Shown one piece after another: positions 30,357 through 39,514 of a stretch of 64,000 nucleotides of DNA (positions within the stretch are counted from its first letter, which is position 1; every line of letters begins with the position of its first letter). Origin of the DNA: Streptomyces sp. CB01635 (GTDB lineage: Bacteria; Actinomycetota; Actinomycetes; Streptomycetales; Streptomycetaceae); NCBI RefSeq assembly GCF_002803065.1, contig NZ_NNBL01000014.1:67650-131649 (forward strand), written 5' to 3'. The notes beneath the pieces were generated by a model, which saw only the letters and a list, made by a program, of their open reading frames with translations, did not search any database and was not told the origin of the DNA. Position numbers and translations under genes: made by a program.

Positions 30357-32228
30357 ATGGAGAAGCTGGGGGCGGGAGATCCGCAGCGCATCGGTGCGTA
30401 CCGGCTGCTGGCGCGGCTCGGGGCGGGCGGGATGGGCCAGGTCTATCTGGCGCGCTCGGACCGCGGGCGCACGGTCGCGGTCAAGCTGGTGCGCCAGGAG
30501 CTCGCCGAGCAGGAGGAGTTCAGGAACCGGTTCCGGCTCGAGGTGCAGGCCGCGCGGCAGGTCGGAGGGGAGTGGACCGCGCCGGTCCTCGACGCGGACA
30601 CCGAGGCGGACATCCCCTGGGTGGCCACGGGTTACGTGGCGGGGCCCTCGCTCCAGACGGTCGTCTCGCACGACCACGGCGCGCTGCCCGAGCGCTCCGT
30701 GCGGATCCTCGCGGCGGGCCTCACGCACGCGCTCAAGGACATCCACACCGCGGGCCTCATCCACCGCGACCTGAAGCCGTCGAACGTCCTGGTGACGATC
30801 GACGGGCCCCGCGTCATCGACTTCGGCATCGCCCGCGCCCTGGAGACCGTGACGGACGGCGGCCTCACGAGAACGGGCGCCCTCGTGGGCTCGCCCGGCT
30901 TCATGGCCCCCGAGCAGGTGCGCGGCGACCGGATCACCCCGGCCTGCGACGTGTTCTGCCTCGGCTCGGTCCTCGCCTACGCGGCGACGGGCGCGCTGCC
31001 GTTCGGCACGGCCAACAGCGGGGTGCACGCCCTGATGTTCCGTATCGCCCAGGAGGAGCCCGACCTCGAAGGGCTCCCGGAGGGCCTCCAGGAACTCGTA
31101 CGGGACTGTCTGCGCAAGGACCCCTCGGCCCGCCCGACCCTGGACCAGCTTCTGGAGCGGACCGGCGCCGAGGACACGCTCGGCGACGGCGGACGCACGC
31201 GTGACCCGTGGCTGCCTGGGGCGCTCGTGGCGCAACTGGGGCGGCACGCCGTGCAGTTGCTGGACAACGAGGACCCTGACGGTCCGACCGGGGCGACCTC
31301 CGGGAAGCCGCCCAGCCTCAACACGGAGAAGCCCGCGCCGGCCGGAACCGGAGACGGTGGCGGCGGTGGCGGTGAGACCACCCCTCCCCCGCCCGGCGCG
31401 CCCGGCGCCGCCCCCGTCAACCACCTGCCGACGATGGTCTCCCCCTCCGGCCCGCCCGCCCCCGCGCTCCCGCCGGCGCCGCCGCCCGCCTCCGCCGCGT
31501 ACGGGTATCCGCACCCCCACCCCCAGGCACCCGTCTACGGCTACCCGCAGCAGGGCGGCTGGGGCGGGACGCCGCCCTACGGCCCCGGCTCCACACCCCC
31601 GTACGGCCCGGCTGTCGTCCCCATCGGCGCGCCTCAGCCGGAGCCGCGCCGCAGTGGGCGCTCCACGGCGGCGCTGATCGTGGTGGCGCTCGTCGTGGCG
31701 CTCGGCGCGGGCGGATCGGTGTACGCGCTGATGAAGGACGACGGCAGGACGACCTCCCAGAGCGATGACCCCAAGCAGCCGACGTCCGACGCGCCCACGA
31801 GCCAGGGACCGACGACCGGCGGGCCCAGCTCGCAGGACCCCGGGACATCGCAGCCGCCCAGTTCCTCCGAACCGCCCGCCGGCGGGGACGTGCCCACCGA
31901 GTTCCTCGGCACCTGGACCGCCTCGATCGACAACGGCACAGGCCACAACACCCGCCGTCTGAGCATCCAGCAGGGCAGCCCCGGGGACACGGTCCTGTCG
32001 ATGACGGCGGACGGCCCGCTCAAGGGCGGCGGCACGTACCACTGCGTGTTCCAGGGCACGCTGGTGTCGGCGTCCGGCGGGACGCTGCGCATCGGCGCCA
32101 CGGACGTCGTCTCGGGCCCCTCCGGTTCGTGCAGTCCGGGCAAGCCGAGCTCGGTCGAGGTGCTCTCGTCGGGCGAGCTGCGCCGCACGATGGACAACGG
32201 CGACGAACTGACGTACAGCAAGGGCTGA
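30357..32228 (+). CDS. Transmembrane serine/threonine protein kinase (PknB-type)
   Basis: This 623-residue protein starts at ATG 30357, after GGGAGGG. The kinase domain (about residues 14-275) has the Gly loop L-G-A-G-G-M-G-Q-V, Lys43 in A-V-K, catalytic Asp138 in H-R-D-L-K-P-S-N and Asp155 of DFG. A Pro/Gly-rich linker (about 300-430) leads to one membrane helix (about 436-458) and an extracellular Ser/Thr/Pro stalk plus a beta-rich C-terminal domain of about 110 residues with a Cys pair. No PASTA repeats are present. The sensor domain is presumably specific; the next gene encodes another membrane-anchored extracellular binding domain. Confidence 0.92.
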   Translation: MEKLGAGDPQRIGAYRLLARLGAGGMGQVYLARSDRGRTVAVKLVRQELAEQEEFRNRFRLEVQAARQVGGEWTAPVLDADTEADIPWVATGYVAGPSLQTVVSHDHGALPERSVRILAAGLTHALKDIHTAGLIHRDLKPSNVLVTIDGPRVIDFGIARALETVTDGGLTRTGALVGSPGFMAPEQVRGDRITPACDVFCLGSVLAYAATGALPFGTANSGVHALMFRIAQEEPDLEGLPEGLQELVRDCLRKDPSARPTLDQLLERTGAEDTLGDGGRTRDPWLPGALVAQLGRHAVQLLDNEDPDGPTGATSGKPPSLNTEKPAPAGTGDGGGGGGETTPPPPGAPGAAPVNHLPTMVSPSGPPAPALPPAPPPASAAYGYPHPHPQAPVYGYPQQGGWGGTPPYGPGSTPPYGPAVVPIGAPQPEPRRSGRSTAALIVVALVVALGAGGSVYALMKDDGRTTSQSDDPKQPTSDAPTSQGPTTGGPSSQDPGTSQPPSSSEPPAGGDVPTEFLGTWTASIDNGTGHNTRRLSIQQGSPGDTVLSMTADGPLKGGGTYHCVFQGTLVSASGGTLRIGATDVVSGPSGSCSPGKPSSVEVLSSGELRRTMDNGDELTYSKG

Positions 32229-32370
32229 ACACCCCGTCCGCTGGGCCGAGTTGAACGGAAGGGTGTCGTCTGGCGAACATCCGCCGACGCGCCCGCCGTT
32301 CCGCCCCCGGCCCGCCGCCCGTTTCGTACGGTGACCGCACGATCAAGTCGGTCACCCGTGCGAGGGGCTC

Positions 32371-33924
32371 ATGAGCTGGTTCGATGTCGACGTCGTCATG
32401 GGTGGCGCCGGTGTGCTCATCGGCATCGCGTCCATCGCCGCGCCCGTGTGGATCGACCGCCGCGCGCCGCGCCGCAAGCGCATCGGCTACCGCAAGCAGA
32501 TGGACACCGTCATAGGCGGCAGCAACCGCGCGGGCGCCAGCAACGTACGGCTCGGACTCTTCGACGAAATGCCTGAGATGTCCGATGCGACGCTCGTCCT
32601 GCTGCGCATCGAGAACGACGGCTCGGTGCCCATCGGCCGGGACGACTACACGGACTCGTCGCCGCACCACGGCCTGACCGCCGTGTTCGAGGACCGCATA
32701 GTCCGGGGCGTGGCCGTCACGCTGCCGCCCGAGGCGGAGCACCTGATGGGCCATTTCGACCAGGGTCCGGGACTGGTCAGTTCGGGCAGCGCGCTGCGCA
32801 TCCCGCGGGTGCCGCTCAACCCCGGCGCGTACTACAAGCTCCTCGTCCTGCTCACCGGCGGACCGGTCGACAGCGACACCACCGTCCAGGGCGATGTCGA
32901 GGGCGGTGAGCTGCACGAGAACCACAGCGTCACGCCCGACGAGAAGCCCCCCGTGTTCGGCCTCTGGGCTCGCCGGGTGACCGGCCTCCTGAGCGCCTTC
33001 GTCATCGCGCTCGCGGCCCTCGCCCTGTGGCCCGACACCCCGCCGCCGCCCGACTATTGCGAGAAGGGCACGCTGACGGTCACCGGCTCGACGGCGTTCG
33101 CGCCGGTCGCCGAGGAGCTGAAGCAGAAGTACGAGGAGCACTGCCCGGACGTGACGATCACGGTCAGCGCCCACGGCAGCCAGACCGGCGTACGGGAACT
33201 CGCCCTAGGCGGCGCGCGGGGAACGGGGGCCGCCGGGCAGCCGGCCAAGGGGTCACCGGCCGTGGTCACCTTCTCCGACGGGCCGCGCCCCGCGAGCTAC
33301 ACCCAGCTCAGCGAGAACCACGTCGCCGTCTCCCTCTTCACGCTCGTCGTCAACGACCGGGTCCGGCTCAGGAACCTGCGGGTCGCCGACGTACGCCGCC
33401 TCTACCGCGGCGAGATCCGCTCCTGGGCCCAGCTCGGCGGCCCCGACCTGCCCGTCGTCCTGGTCAGCCGCACCTCGGGCTCCGGCACCCGCCGCGCGCT
33501 CCAGGACCGGGTCCTCGCCGGGGGCGAGGAGCCCCGCACCTCGTCGGACGACTGCACCAACAGGACGGTGCGGTCGGTGCCCGTACTGCGCTGCGAACTC
33601 GACTCCACCGAGCAGGTCCTGGACGCCGTGGCCCGCATCCCCGGAGCGCTCGGCTACAGCGAACTGCGCGCCGCCACCGAGCTGAAGGGCCTGCACCGCC
33701 TCTCCCTCGACGGCCACGCGCCGGACATCGACCACATCGAGTCGAGCGGCTACCCGTACCGCGAGATCGAGTTCGCCTACACCTACGGCCGCCCGCCCGC
33801 CGACTCCCTCGCCTCCAGCTTCCTGGCCTACGCGATCCGCGGCCCCGGCCAGGACGTCATCCGCACCCACGGCCATCTGCCGTGCGGGACGCCGGTGGGG
33901 CTGCGGATCTGCGGAAACGGGTGA
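32371..33924 (+). CDS. Membrane-anchored PstS-like substrate-binding protein
   Basis: This 517-residue protein starts at ATG 32371, after GAGGGG. It has an N-terminal hydrophobic segment (about 8-28), a roughly 170-residue cytosolic middle with no recognised domain, and a second membrane helix (about 202-220). The extracytoplasmic PBP-like domain contains L-T-V-T-G-S-T-A-F-A-P-V-A-E, I-T-V-S-A-H-G-S-Q-T-G-V and V-S-R-T-S-G-S-G-T-R. The two anion-loop motifs (T-G-S-T and S-G-S-G-T-R) match phosphate-binding PstS proteins. No pst transport genes are adjacent, so it may be a phosphate or anion sensor rather than a transporter component, possibly linked to the preceding kinase. Confidence 0.8.
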   Translation: MSWFDVDVVMGGAGVLIGIASIAAPVWIDRRAPRRKRIGYRKQMDTVIGGSNRAGASNVRLGLFDEMPEMSDATLVLLRIENDGSVPIGRDDYTDSSPHHGLTAVFEDRIVRGVAVTLPPEAEHLMGHFDQGPGLVSSGSALRIPRVPLNPGAYYKLLVLLTGGPVDSDTTVQGDVEGGELHENHSVTPDEKPPVFGLWARRVTGLLSAFVIALAALALWPDTPPPPDYCEKGTLTVTGSTAFAPVAEELKQKYEEHCPDVTITVSAHGSQTGVRELALGGARGTGAAGQPAKGSPAVVTFSDGPRPASYTQLSENHVAVSLFTLVVNDRVRLRNLRVADVRRLYRGEIRSWAQLGGPDLPVVLVSRTSGSGTRRALQDRVLAGGEEPRTSSDDCTNRTVRSVPVLRCELDSTEQVLDAVARIPGALGYSELRAATELKGLHRLSLDGHAPDIDHIESSGYPYREIEFAYTYGRPPADSLASSFLAYAIRGPGQDVIRTHGHLPCGTPVGLRICGNG

Positions 33925-34013
33925 CGGTCCCGTTCCCCGTGACTCCCACAGAAAAAAAGCCCGATGGTGCCTACAACCTTCGGCCTCCGGCACGGGTCTC
34001 CTGATCACCAAAA

Positions 34014-34054
34014 CCGCCATGCCGAGCCCGCCGCAGGAGAATCCGCCATGCCGA
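34014..34054 (+). repeat. Duplicated start region CCGCCATGCCGA
   Basis: The 12-mer occurs at 34014-34025 and 34043-34054, offset by 29 bp. The second copy carries the FG-GAP protein's ATG (34048) behind CAGGAGA; the first carries an out-of-frame ATG (34019) that opens a 26-codon frame ending at 34099. It may be a short duplication of the start site. Confidence 0.55.
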
Positions 34055-35562
34055 AGCACAAGCGCACCCCCGCCGTCAGACCGGGCCGTGGCCGCATAGC
34101 GGCCGCGACGGCCGCCGCGGCCGCACTCACCGGAGGCCTCGTCTCCCTGTCGGCCGGCGCCGCGTCGGCGACGCCCGGCGCCTCCGCGACACAGCCGCAC
34201 GAGGCCGACTTCAACCTCGACGGCTACCCGGACGTCGCCGTCTCCTCCCCCGAGGCATCAGTCGGCGGCCACGCGAAGGCCGGGCAGATCACGGTGTTCT
34301 ACGGCTCGGCGAACGGGATCAGCGCCGCGAAGCGCGCCACCCTCACCCAGAGTTCCACGGGCGTGCCGGGCACTCCCGAGTCCGGCGACCTCTTCGGATA
34401 CGTCACCTCACCGGGCGACTTCAACCGTGACGGCTTCACCGACCTCGCCGTAGGCACCCCCTACGAGGACATGCCCGGCGACACCGACGGCGGGACCGTC
34501 ACCATCCTGTGGGGCTCCTCCGGAGGGCTGAAGGGCGGCACCACCATCACGGACCCGGCGCCCACGAGCCACGACCGGTTCGGCTTCGACGTCGCGGCGG
34601 GCGACTTCGACGGCGACGGGAAGACCGACCTCGTGACGGCGGACAGCAGCAAGTCCGTCCGCGTCTTCAAGAGCGGCATCGCCAAGTCGGGCACGGTCGG
34701 CTCGGTCACCGCCGTCACCACCCCGGTGCGCGCGACCAGCCCGTACCACCTTCGCAAGCTCACGGCCGGCGACGTGAACGCCGACGGCAAGGACGACCTC
34801 GTCGTCAGCGGCAACAACGCCACCAGTGACGGCGACTACCTCGCCAACTTCTACCTGCCCGGCACGGCGTCCGGCCCGTCCGCCACCGCCACCGCCACCG
34901 CGCTGCCGGGCGGCGTGATCAGCGACATCGGTGACATCAACGGCGACGGCTTCGGCGACGTGGTCACCGGCCTGACCTCCGACTCGTCCAACTCCGAGGG
35001 GCAGCCCGGCACGTCCACCGGTGGCGACATCCACGTCACGTACGGCTCCGCCACCGGACCGGACGGCGGCACCACCGTGATCTCGCAGGACACCGCGGGC
35101 GTCCCCGGCACCGGTGAGGCGTCGGACCTGTTCGGCTGGGAGATCAGCGTCGGCGACATCACCGGCGACGGTCTCTCCGACATCGCCGTCGGCACCGTCG
35201 CCGAGGACGGCGCGGCCTCGGGATCGGGCGACAGCGGCGCCGTGACCGTCCTGTACGGCTCGGCCTCGGGCGTCACGGGAACCGGCGCCCAGACCTTCAC
35301 CCAGGACACGGCCGGCGTTCCGGGCACCAGCGAGTACAAGGACGCGTTCGGCACCGACGTCCTGCTGTCGGACTTCAACGCCGACGGCAGGTCGGACCTG
35401 GCCATCGGTGTCGGCGGCGAGAACGAGGGCAACGGCGCGGTCACCGTCCTCAAGTCCAGCGGCGGCAGGATCACCACGACGGGCGCGGTGTCGCTCTCGC
35501 CCTCGGCGGTGGGCGTGTCCACGTCCGGCACACCGCAGTTCGGCTCGGTCTTCGGAGGCTGA
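34048..35562 (+). CDS. Secreted FG-GAP repeat (integrin-like) protein
   Basis: This 504-residue protein starts at ATG 34048, 7 nt after CAGGAGA. A signal peptide (about residues 1-42, A-S-A-T-P cleavage region) precedes repeated FG-GAP blades with calcium loops of the D-x-N/D-x-D-G-x-x-D type: D-F-N-L-D-G-Y-P-D, D-F-N-R-D-G-F-T-D, D-F-D-G-D-G-K-T-D, D-V-N-A-D-G-K-D-D, D-I-N-G-D-G-F-G-D, D-I-T-G-D-G-L-S-D and D-F-N-A-D-G-R-S-D. These seven loops fit a complete seven-bladed beta-propeller, as in integrin alpha chains. It is extracellular; its ligand is unknown. A strong terminator follows. Confidence 0.9.
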   Translation: MPKHKRTPAVRPGRGRIAAATAAAAALTGGLVSLSAGAASATPGASATQPHEADFNLDGYPDVAVSSPEASVGGHAKAGQITVFYGSANGISAAKRATLTQSSTGVPGTPESGDLFGYVTSPGDFNRDGFTDLAVGTPYEDMPGDTDGGTVTILWGSSGGLKGGTTITDPAPTSHDRFGFDVAAGDFDGDGKTDLVTADSSKSVRVFKSGIAKSGTVGSVTAVTTPVRATSPYHLRKLTAGDVNADGKDDLVVSGNNATSDGDYLANFYLPGTASGPSATATATALPGGVISDIGDINGDGFGDVVTGLTSDSSNSEGQPGTSTGGDIHVTYGSATGPDGGTTVISQDTAGVPGTGEASDLFGWEISVGDITGDGLSDIAVGTVAEDGAASGSGDSGAVTVLYGSASGVTGTGAQTFTQDTAGVPGTSEYKDAFGTDVLLSDFNADGRSDLAIGVGGENEGNGAVTVLKSSGGRITTTGAVSLSPSAVGVSTSGTPQFGSVFGG

Positions 35563-35574
35563 CCGCACACGCGA

Positions 35575-35610
35575 AGGCGCCCCGGCCCGCCGAAGCGGAC
35601 CGGGGCGCCT
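35575..35610. terminator. Bidirectional terminator between the FG-GAP gene and purA
   Basis: AGGCGCCCCGG (35575-35585) and CCGGGGCGCCT (35600-35610) make a perfect 11-bp stem with a 14-nt loop, located between two convergent genes (12 nt past one stop, 20 nt from the other). Confidence 0.85.
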
Positions 35611-35630
35611 GCTGTTCCGGGGCGCGGGGC

Positions 35631-36914
35631 CTAGAGGAACGAGTTGACCTCGATGGTCTCGGTGCGGCCGGGGCCGACGCCGATCGCGGAGATCGGGGCG
35701 CCCGACATCTCCTCCAGGGCCTTCACGTACGCCTGCGCGTTCTTCGGCAGGTCGGCGAAGGTCTTGGCCTTGGTGATGTCCTCGGACCAGCCCGGCAGGT
35801 ACTCGTACACCGGCTTCGCGTGGTGGAAGTCGGTCTGGGAGTACGGGAGTTCCTCGACGCGCTTGCCATCGATCTCGTAGGCGACGCAGACCGGGATCTG
35901 CTCCCAGCCCGTGAGCACGTCCAGCTTGGTGAGGAAGAAGTCCGTCAGGCCGTTCACACGGGTCGCGTAGCGGGCGATGACCGCGTCGAACCAGCCGCAG
36001 CGACGGTCACGGCCGGTGGTGACACCGCGCTCGCCGCCGATGCGGCGCAGCGCCTCGCCGTCCTTGTCGAACAGCTCGGTCGGGAACGGGCCCGCGCCGA
36101 CACGGGTCGTGTACGCCTTGAGGATGCCGATGACGCGGCTGATCTTCGTCGGGCCGACGCCCGCACCCGTGCAGGCGCCGCCCGCGGTCGGGTTCGACGA
36201 CGTCACGAAGGGATACGTGCCGTGGTCGATGTCGAGCAGCGTGCCCTGGCCGCCCTCGAAGAGGACGACCTTGTCGTCGTCGAGCGCCTTGTTCAGGATC
36301 AGGGTGGTGTCGGCGACGTAGCCCTTGATCTGCTCCGCGTAGCCGAGCAGCTCCTCGACGACCTGCTCCGCCTCGATGGCGCGCCGGTTGAAGACCTTGG
36401 TGAGGAGCTGGTTCTTGCCCTCGAGCGCCGCTTCGACCTTCTGGGTGAGGATCGACTCGTCGTAGAGGTCCTGGACGCGGATGCCGACGCGGTTGATCTT
36501 GTCCGCGTAGGTCGGGCCGATGCCGCGGCCGGTGGTGCCGATCTTGCGCTTGCCGAGGAAGCGTTCCGTCACCTTGTCGACGGTCACGTTGTACGGCGTG
36601 ATGATGTGCGCGTTGCCGCTGAGCAGCAGCTTCGACGTGTCGACGCCGCGCTCGTTCAGTCCACTCAGCTCGGAGAGCAGGACCGACGGATCGACGACGA
36701 CACCGTTTCCGATGACCGGCGTGCACTCCGGCGAGAGGATCCCGGAAGGGAGGAGGTGGAGCGCATACTTCTGGTCGCCTACGACGACCGTGTGACCGGC
36801 GTTGTTGCCGCCCTGGTAGCGCACCACATAGTCCACGGATCCACCGAGCAGGTCGGTGGCCTTTCCCTTGCCTTCGTCACCCCACTGAGCACCGAGCAGC
36901 ACAAGTGCGGGCAC
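35631..36914 (-). CDS. purA: Adenylosuccinate synthetase
   Basis: This 427-residue protein starts at GTG 36914, after GGAAGGGG. It forms adenylosuccinate from IMP and aspartate with GTP, the first AMP-specific purine step. Motifs include the N-terminal Q-W-G-D-E-G-K-G-K P-loop, N-A-G-H-T with the catalytic His, T-G-R-G-I-G-P-T-Y, F-E-G-G-Q-G-T-L-L-D-I-D-H-G-T-Y-P-F-V-T-S-S-N, and G-R-D-R-R-C-G-W-F-D. Family-standard length. It is a single-gene transcript; its leader contains the hairpin at 37006-37033. Confidence 0.97.
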   Translation of the reverse strand: MPALVLLGAQWGDEGKGKATDLLGGSVDYVVRYQGGNNAGHTVVVGDQKYALHLLPSGILSPECTPVIGNGVVVDPSVLLSELSGLNERGVDTSKLLLSGNAHIITPYNVTVDKVTERFLGKRKIGTTGRGIGPTYADKINRVGIRVQDLYDESILTQKVEAALEGKNQLLTKVFNRRAIEAEQVVEELLGYAEQIKGYVADTTLILNKALDDDKVVLFEGGQGTLLDIDHGTYPFVTSSNPTAGGACTGAGVGPTKISRVIGILKAYTTRVGAGPFPTELFDKDGEALRRIGGERGVTTGRDRRCGWFDAVIARYATRVNGLTDFFLTKLDVLTGWEQIPVCVAYEIDGKRVEELPYSQTDFHHAKPVYEYLPGWSEDITKAKTFADLPKNAQAYVKALEEMSGAPISAIGVGPGRTETIEVNSFL

Positions 36915-37005
36915 AGGCGTACACCCCTTCCGGGCGGGGCAAGACCAAGGTCAGGGGCCGTAGCCGCCTGTATGGGTGTGCCTTGGTGTGCCCCGGAATA
37001 GACGA

Positions 37006-37033
37006 AGCCCCTGGCGCAATAGCGCAAGGGGCT
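37006..37033. other. Hairpin between divergent purA and a kinase-like gene
   Basis: AGCCCC and GGGGCT flank an inner GCGC/GCGC pair (AGCCCC-TG-GCGC-AATA-GCGC-AA-GGGGCT), looking like a terminator, yet it lies upstream of both divergent starts (36914 on minus, 37076 on plus). It could be an attenuator/leader structure or a protein site. Confidence 0.55.
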
Positions 37034-37075
37034 CTTGCACCAAGATGCTACCCGAGGAAGCGAGGCAGGACCGAG

Positions 37076-37888
37076 GTGGCGGCTTTTGACCAGCTACTGG
37101 TGGTCGTCGATCCGGTCGCCCGGCGTGCGGACGGCGAGTCGGTACGCATCGCGAAGGACGTGCTCGGCGCCGGTGCGACGGTGAAGGTGTGTCTGCCGGA
37201 CGGGCCGGAGGAATTCGCGAAGGCCCTGGTCAGAAGGGGTTCCCGGCGGCCGGTGGTGATCGGGGACGACCGGGCGCTGCTGCGCGCGGTGGCTCTGCTG
37301 CACCGCGAGCGCGAGCTGGCGGGTTGTGTTCTCTCGCTCGTCCCGGTCGGAGCGAGCGTCTCGCTGGCGCGCTCCCTGGGTGTGCCGACCGGGGCGGTGG
37401 CGGCGGCGCGGGCGGCCCTGGAGGGCGTCGAGCGGCGGCTCGATCTGCTCGTCGACGACTCCGACGGGGTGGTTCTCGGGAATCTGCGGATCCCGCCGGT
37501 GGCGCACCCGGCGGCGCTGGGCTCCGACCCCGCGCACCACTGGCTGCGCACCTGCCAGTCCCTCGTCCGCACGCTGGCGGCTCGCCCGACGGCGCCCGCC
37601 CCGGGGCCGCAGCGGCTGCGGGTCGAGGCGGACGGGGTGACGCTGGTCGATCTGGACCGGCCGGTCGAGGGCGTGAGCGTGGCCCCCGACGCGGCGGGCC
37701 GGGCCAGCGTCGAGGTCAGGCCGTCCTCGGTGGGCGCGGAGGCGGGGCCCTTGCGGGTTCTCGCGCACACGGTGACGGTGTCGGGCCCGGACTTCCGCTA
37801 CCGCGCGGACCAGGTGGTGGCCGGCCCCGTACGCACCCGCACATGGACGGTACGGGCGGGTGCGTGGGGGCTGACCTTGCCCGAGTGA
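37076..37888 (+). CDS. Diacylglycerol-kinase-like (DAGK catalytic domain) protein
   Basis: This 270-residue protein starts at GTG 37076, just after CAGGA. It opens with F-D-Q-L-L-V-V-V-D-P-V-A-R-R and later has V-V-I-G-D-D-R-A-L-L-R-A-V and L-G-V-P-T-G-A-V-A-A-A-R, positions that correspond to the N-P-x-S, G-G-D-G-T and nucleotide-binding segments of diacylglycerol/lipid kinases, but the G-G-D-G-T loop is degenerate (I-G-D-D-R). The C-terminal beta-rich part resembles the lipid-kinase second domain. It may therefore be a catalytically altered relative; function is unproven. Confidence 0.65.
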   Translation: MAAFDQLLVVVDPVARRADGESVRIAKDVLGAGATVKVCLPDGPEEFAKALVRRGSRRPVVIGDDRALLRAVALLHRERELAGCVLSLVPVGASVSLARSLGVPTGAVAAARAALEGVERRLDLLVDDSDGVVLGNLRIPPVAHPAALGSDPAHHWLRTCQSLVRTLAARPTAPAPGPQRLRVEADGVTLVDLDRPVEGVSVAPDAAGRASVEVRPSSVGAEAGPLRVLAHTVTVSGPDFRYRADQVVAGPVRTRTWTVRAGAWGLTLPE

Positions 37889-37897
37889 CGCGGCCGG

Positions 37898-39514
37898 TCA
37901 GTTCGACAGGTCCCGGCGGCGCAGGCCCGTCAGGCCCGCCGCGACGAAGACCACCGCGATCGGCGTGAGGGTCAGGACCGGGGTCCAGGCCATGTCGCCG
38001 CCCGGCAGCTTCGGCAGATGGCCGAACGGGGAGAGGTTCATGACCGACTGCGGGAGGTCGAACGCCGGACCGATCCAGCCGATCAGGAGCGCGATGCCCG
38101 CGACGGCCCAGGCCGCCACCGCCGCCCTCGGGAACACCCCGAACAGCAGCACCGCGAGGCCCCCGATGACCCAGATCGCGGCGAGCTGCGTGAGGCAGGC
38201 GCCCAGGACGGGGCCGAAGCTCTTCCCGTAGCCGATCCCGAGGCCGAGGCCGCCGACCACCATGATCAGCGCGGCCCCGCCGAACGCGATGACCAGATGG
38301 CCCGCCGCCCACCGCAGCCGGCCGACCGCCGCCGCGAGGAGCGGCTCGGCGCGCTGCGAGGTCTCCTCGCCGCTGAGGCGGAGGACCGACGACACGATGT
38401 AGAGCGCGGCGACCATGCCGAGCATGCCGACCATCGTGGCGAGGAACGCGTCCGTGACACCGGACTGGCCGCCCATCCGCTCGATGATGTCGCGCGTCTT
38501 CTGGTTGTCGCCGACGAGATCGGTCGCGCCCTGCGTCATCCCGCCGAACGCGATGCCGGCGACGAGGAACCCGGCGCTCCACCCGAACACGGTGCCGCGC
38601 TGGAGTCGCCAGGCGAGCGCGCCCGCCGTGCCGAGCCGGCCCTCGGCGGGGCCGGGACGGCTCGGCAGGAAGCTCATCCCGATGTCGCGCCGCCCCGCGA
38701 GCCCGTACGCGACCACACCCTGCGCGGCGACGCCCGCCACGAACAGGAGCAGCACCCACCAGCGCTCGTCCGCGAACGCCCGCGTGTTCTCCAGCCACCC
38801 GAGCGGCGACAGCCAGGTCAGTGCCGACGAACCCTCCGCCGTCCCCGAGTCCCCGGCCGCGCGCAGCACGAACGCCAGGCCGAGCACCGCCGACGTGAGG
38901 CCCTTGGCGAGGCGCGCGCTCTCCGTGAGCTGCGCGACGATCGCCGCCATCGTGGCGAACACCATGCCGGTCGCCGCGATCGCGAGCCCCAACGCCATGG
39001 CCCCGCCGCCTCCTTGGGAGGCGAGGCCGCCCGCGACCAGCAGCGCGGTGGCCGCGTTGGCCACGAGCGCCGCGAGCAGGGCAGCGGTCAGCGGGGCGCG
39101 CCGCCCCACCATCGCCGACGACACCAGCTCCTGCCGCCCGCTCTCCTCCTCGTCACGGGTGTGCCGTACGACGATGAGCAGGCTCATGATGGCGGCGAAC
39201 AGCCCGCCGTAGACGCCGATGCGCCACGCGGTGAGTCCGCCGATCGAGTCGGCGAACACCGGACCGTACAGAGCGCGCATCGAGCTGTTCGTGACCATCG
39301 ACTGCGCGATGTCGGCGCGCTCGGCGGCGGTGCTGTACACGCTCTTCAGCGAGCCCGGCATCGACAGGACCATCATGAGGATGACGGCCACCCAGACGGG
39401 GATCATGACGCGGTCGCGGCGCAGCGCGAGCCTCACCAGGGTTCCTGTGCCTGCGAGTTGGCGCGCTCCGGCGGCGCGGGGGACGAATCGCGTGTCGGCC
39501 ACGGCGGCGGTCAT
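37898..39514 (-). CDS. ABC exporter permease
   Basis: This 538-residue protein starts at ATG 39514, overlapping the ATPase stop (ATGA). Roughly twelve membrane helices are arranged as two similar halves (each beginning near a R-x-x-x-x-W/F segment and a large loop), as in tandem ABC-2-type permeases of the streptomycete multidrug/antibiotic exporter group. The C-terminus ends R-R-R-D-L-S-N. With the upstream ATPase it forms a complete exporter. Substrates are likely hydrophobic drugs or peptides, but nothing in the sequence identifies them. It converges tail-to-tail with the kinase-like gene, 9 nt away. Confidence 0.88.
   Translation of the reverse strand: MTAAVADTRFVPRAAGARQLAGTGTLVRLALRRDRVMIPVWVAVILMMVLSMPGSLKSVYSTAAERADIAQSMVTNSSMRALYGPVFADSIGGLTAWRIGVYGGLFAAIMSLLIVVRHTRDEEESGRQELVSSAMVGRRAPLTAALLAALVANAATALLVAGGLASQGGGGAMALGLAIAATGMVFATMAAIVAQLTESARLAKGLTSAVLGLAFVLRAAGDSGTAEGSSALTWLSPLGWLENTRAFADERWWVLLLFVAGVAAQGVVAYGLAGRRDIGMSFLPSRPGPAEGRLGTAGALAWRLQRGTVFGWSAGFLVAGIAFGGMTQGATDLVGDNQKTRDIIERMGGQSGVTDAFLATMVGMLGMVAALYIVSSVLRLSGEETSQRAEPLLAAAVGRLRWAAGHLVIAFGGAALIMVVGGLGLGIGYGKSFGPVLGACLTQLAAIWVIGGLAVLLFGVFPRAAVAAWAVAGIALLIGWIGPAFDLPQSVMNLSPFGHLPKLPGGDMAWTPVLTLTPIAVVFVAAGLTGLRRRDLSN

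Noticed and set aside
33925..34040. Possible riboswitch upstream of the FG-GAP gene (A-run followed by GTGCC/GGCAC pairing)
   Set aside because: No match to a riboswitch class I can recall, only a 5-bp stem with a 17-nt loop; a run of seven A and a short pairing are not enough.
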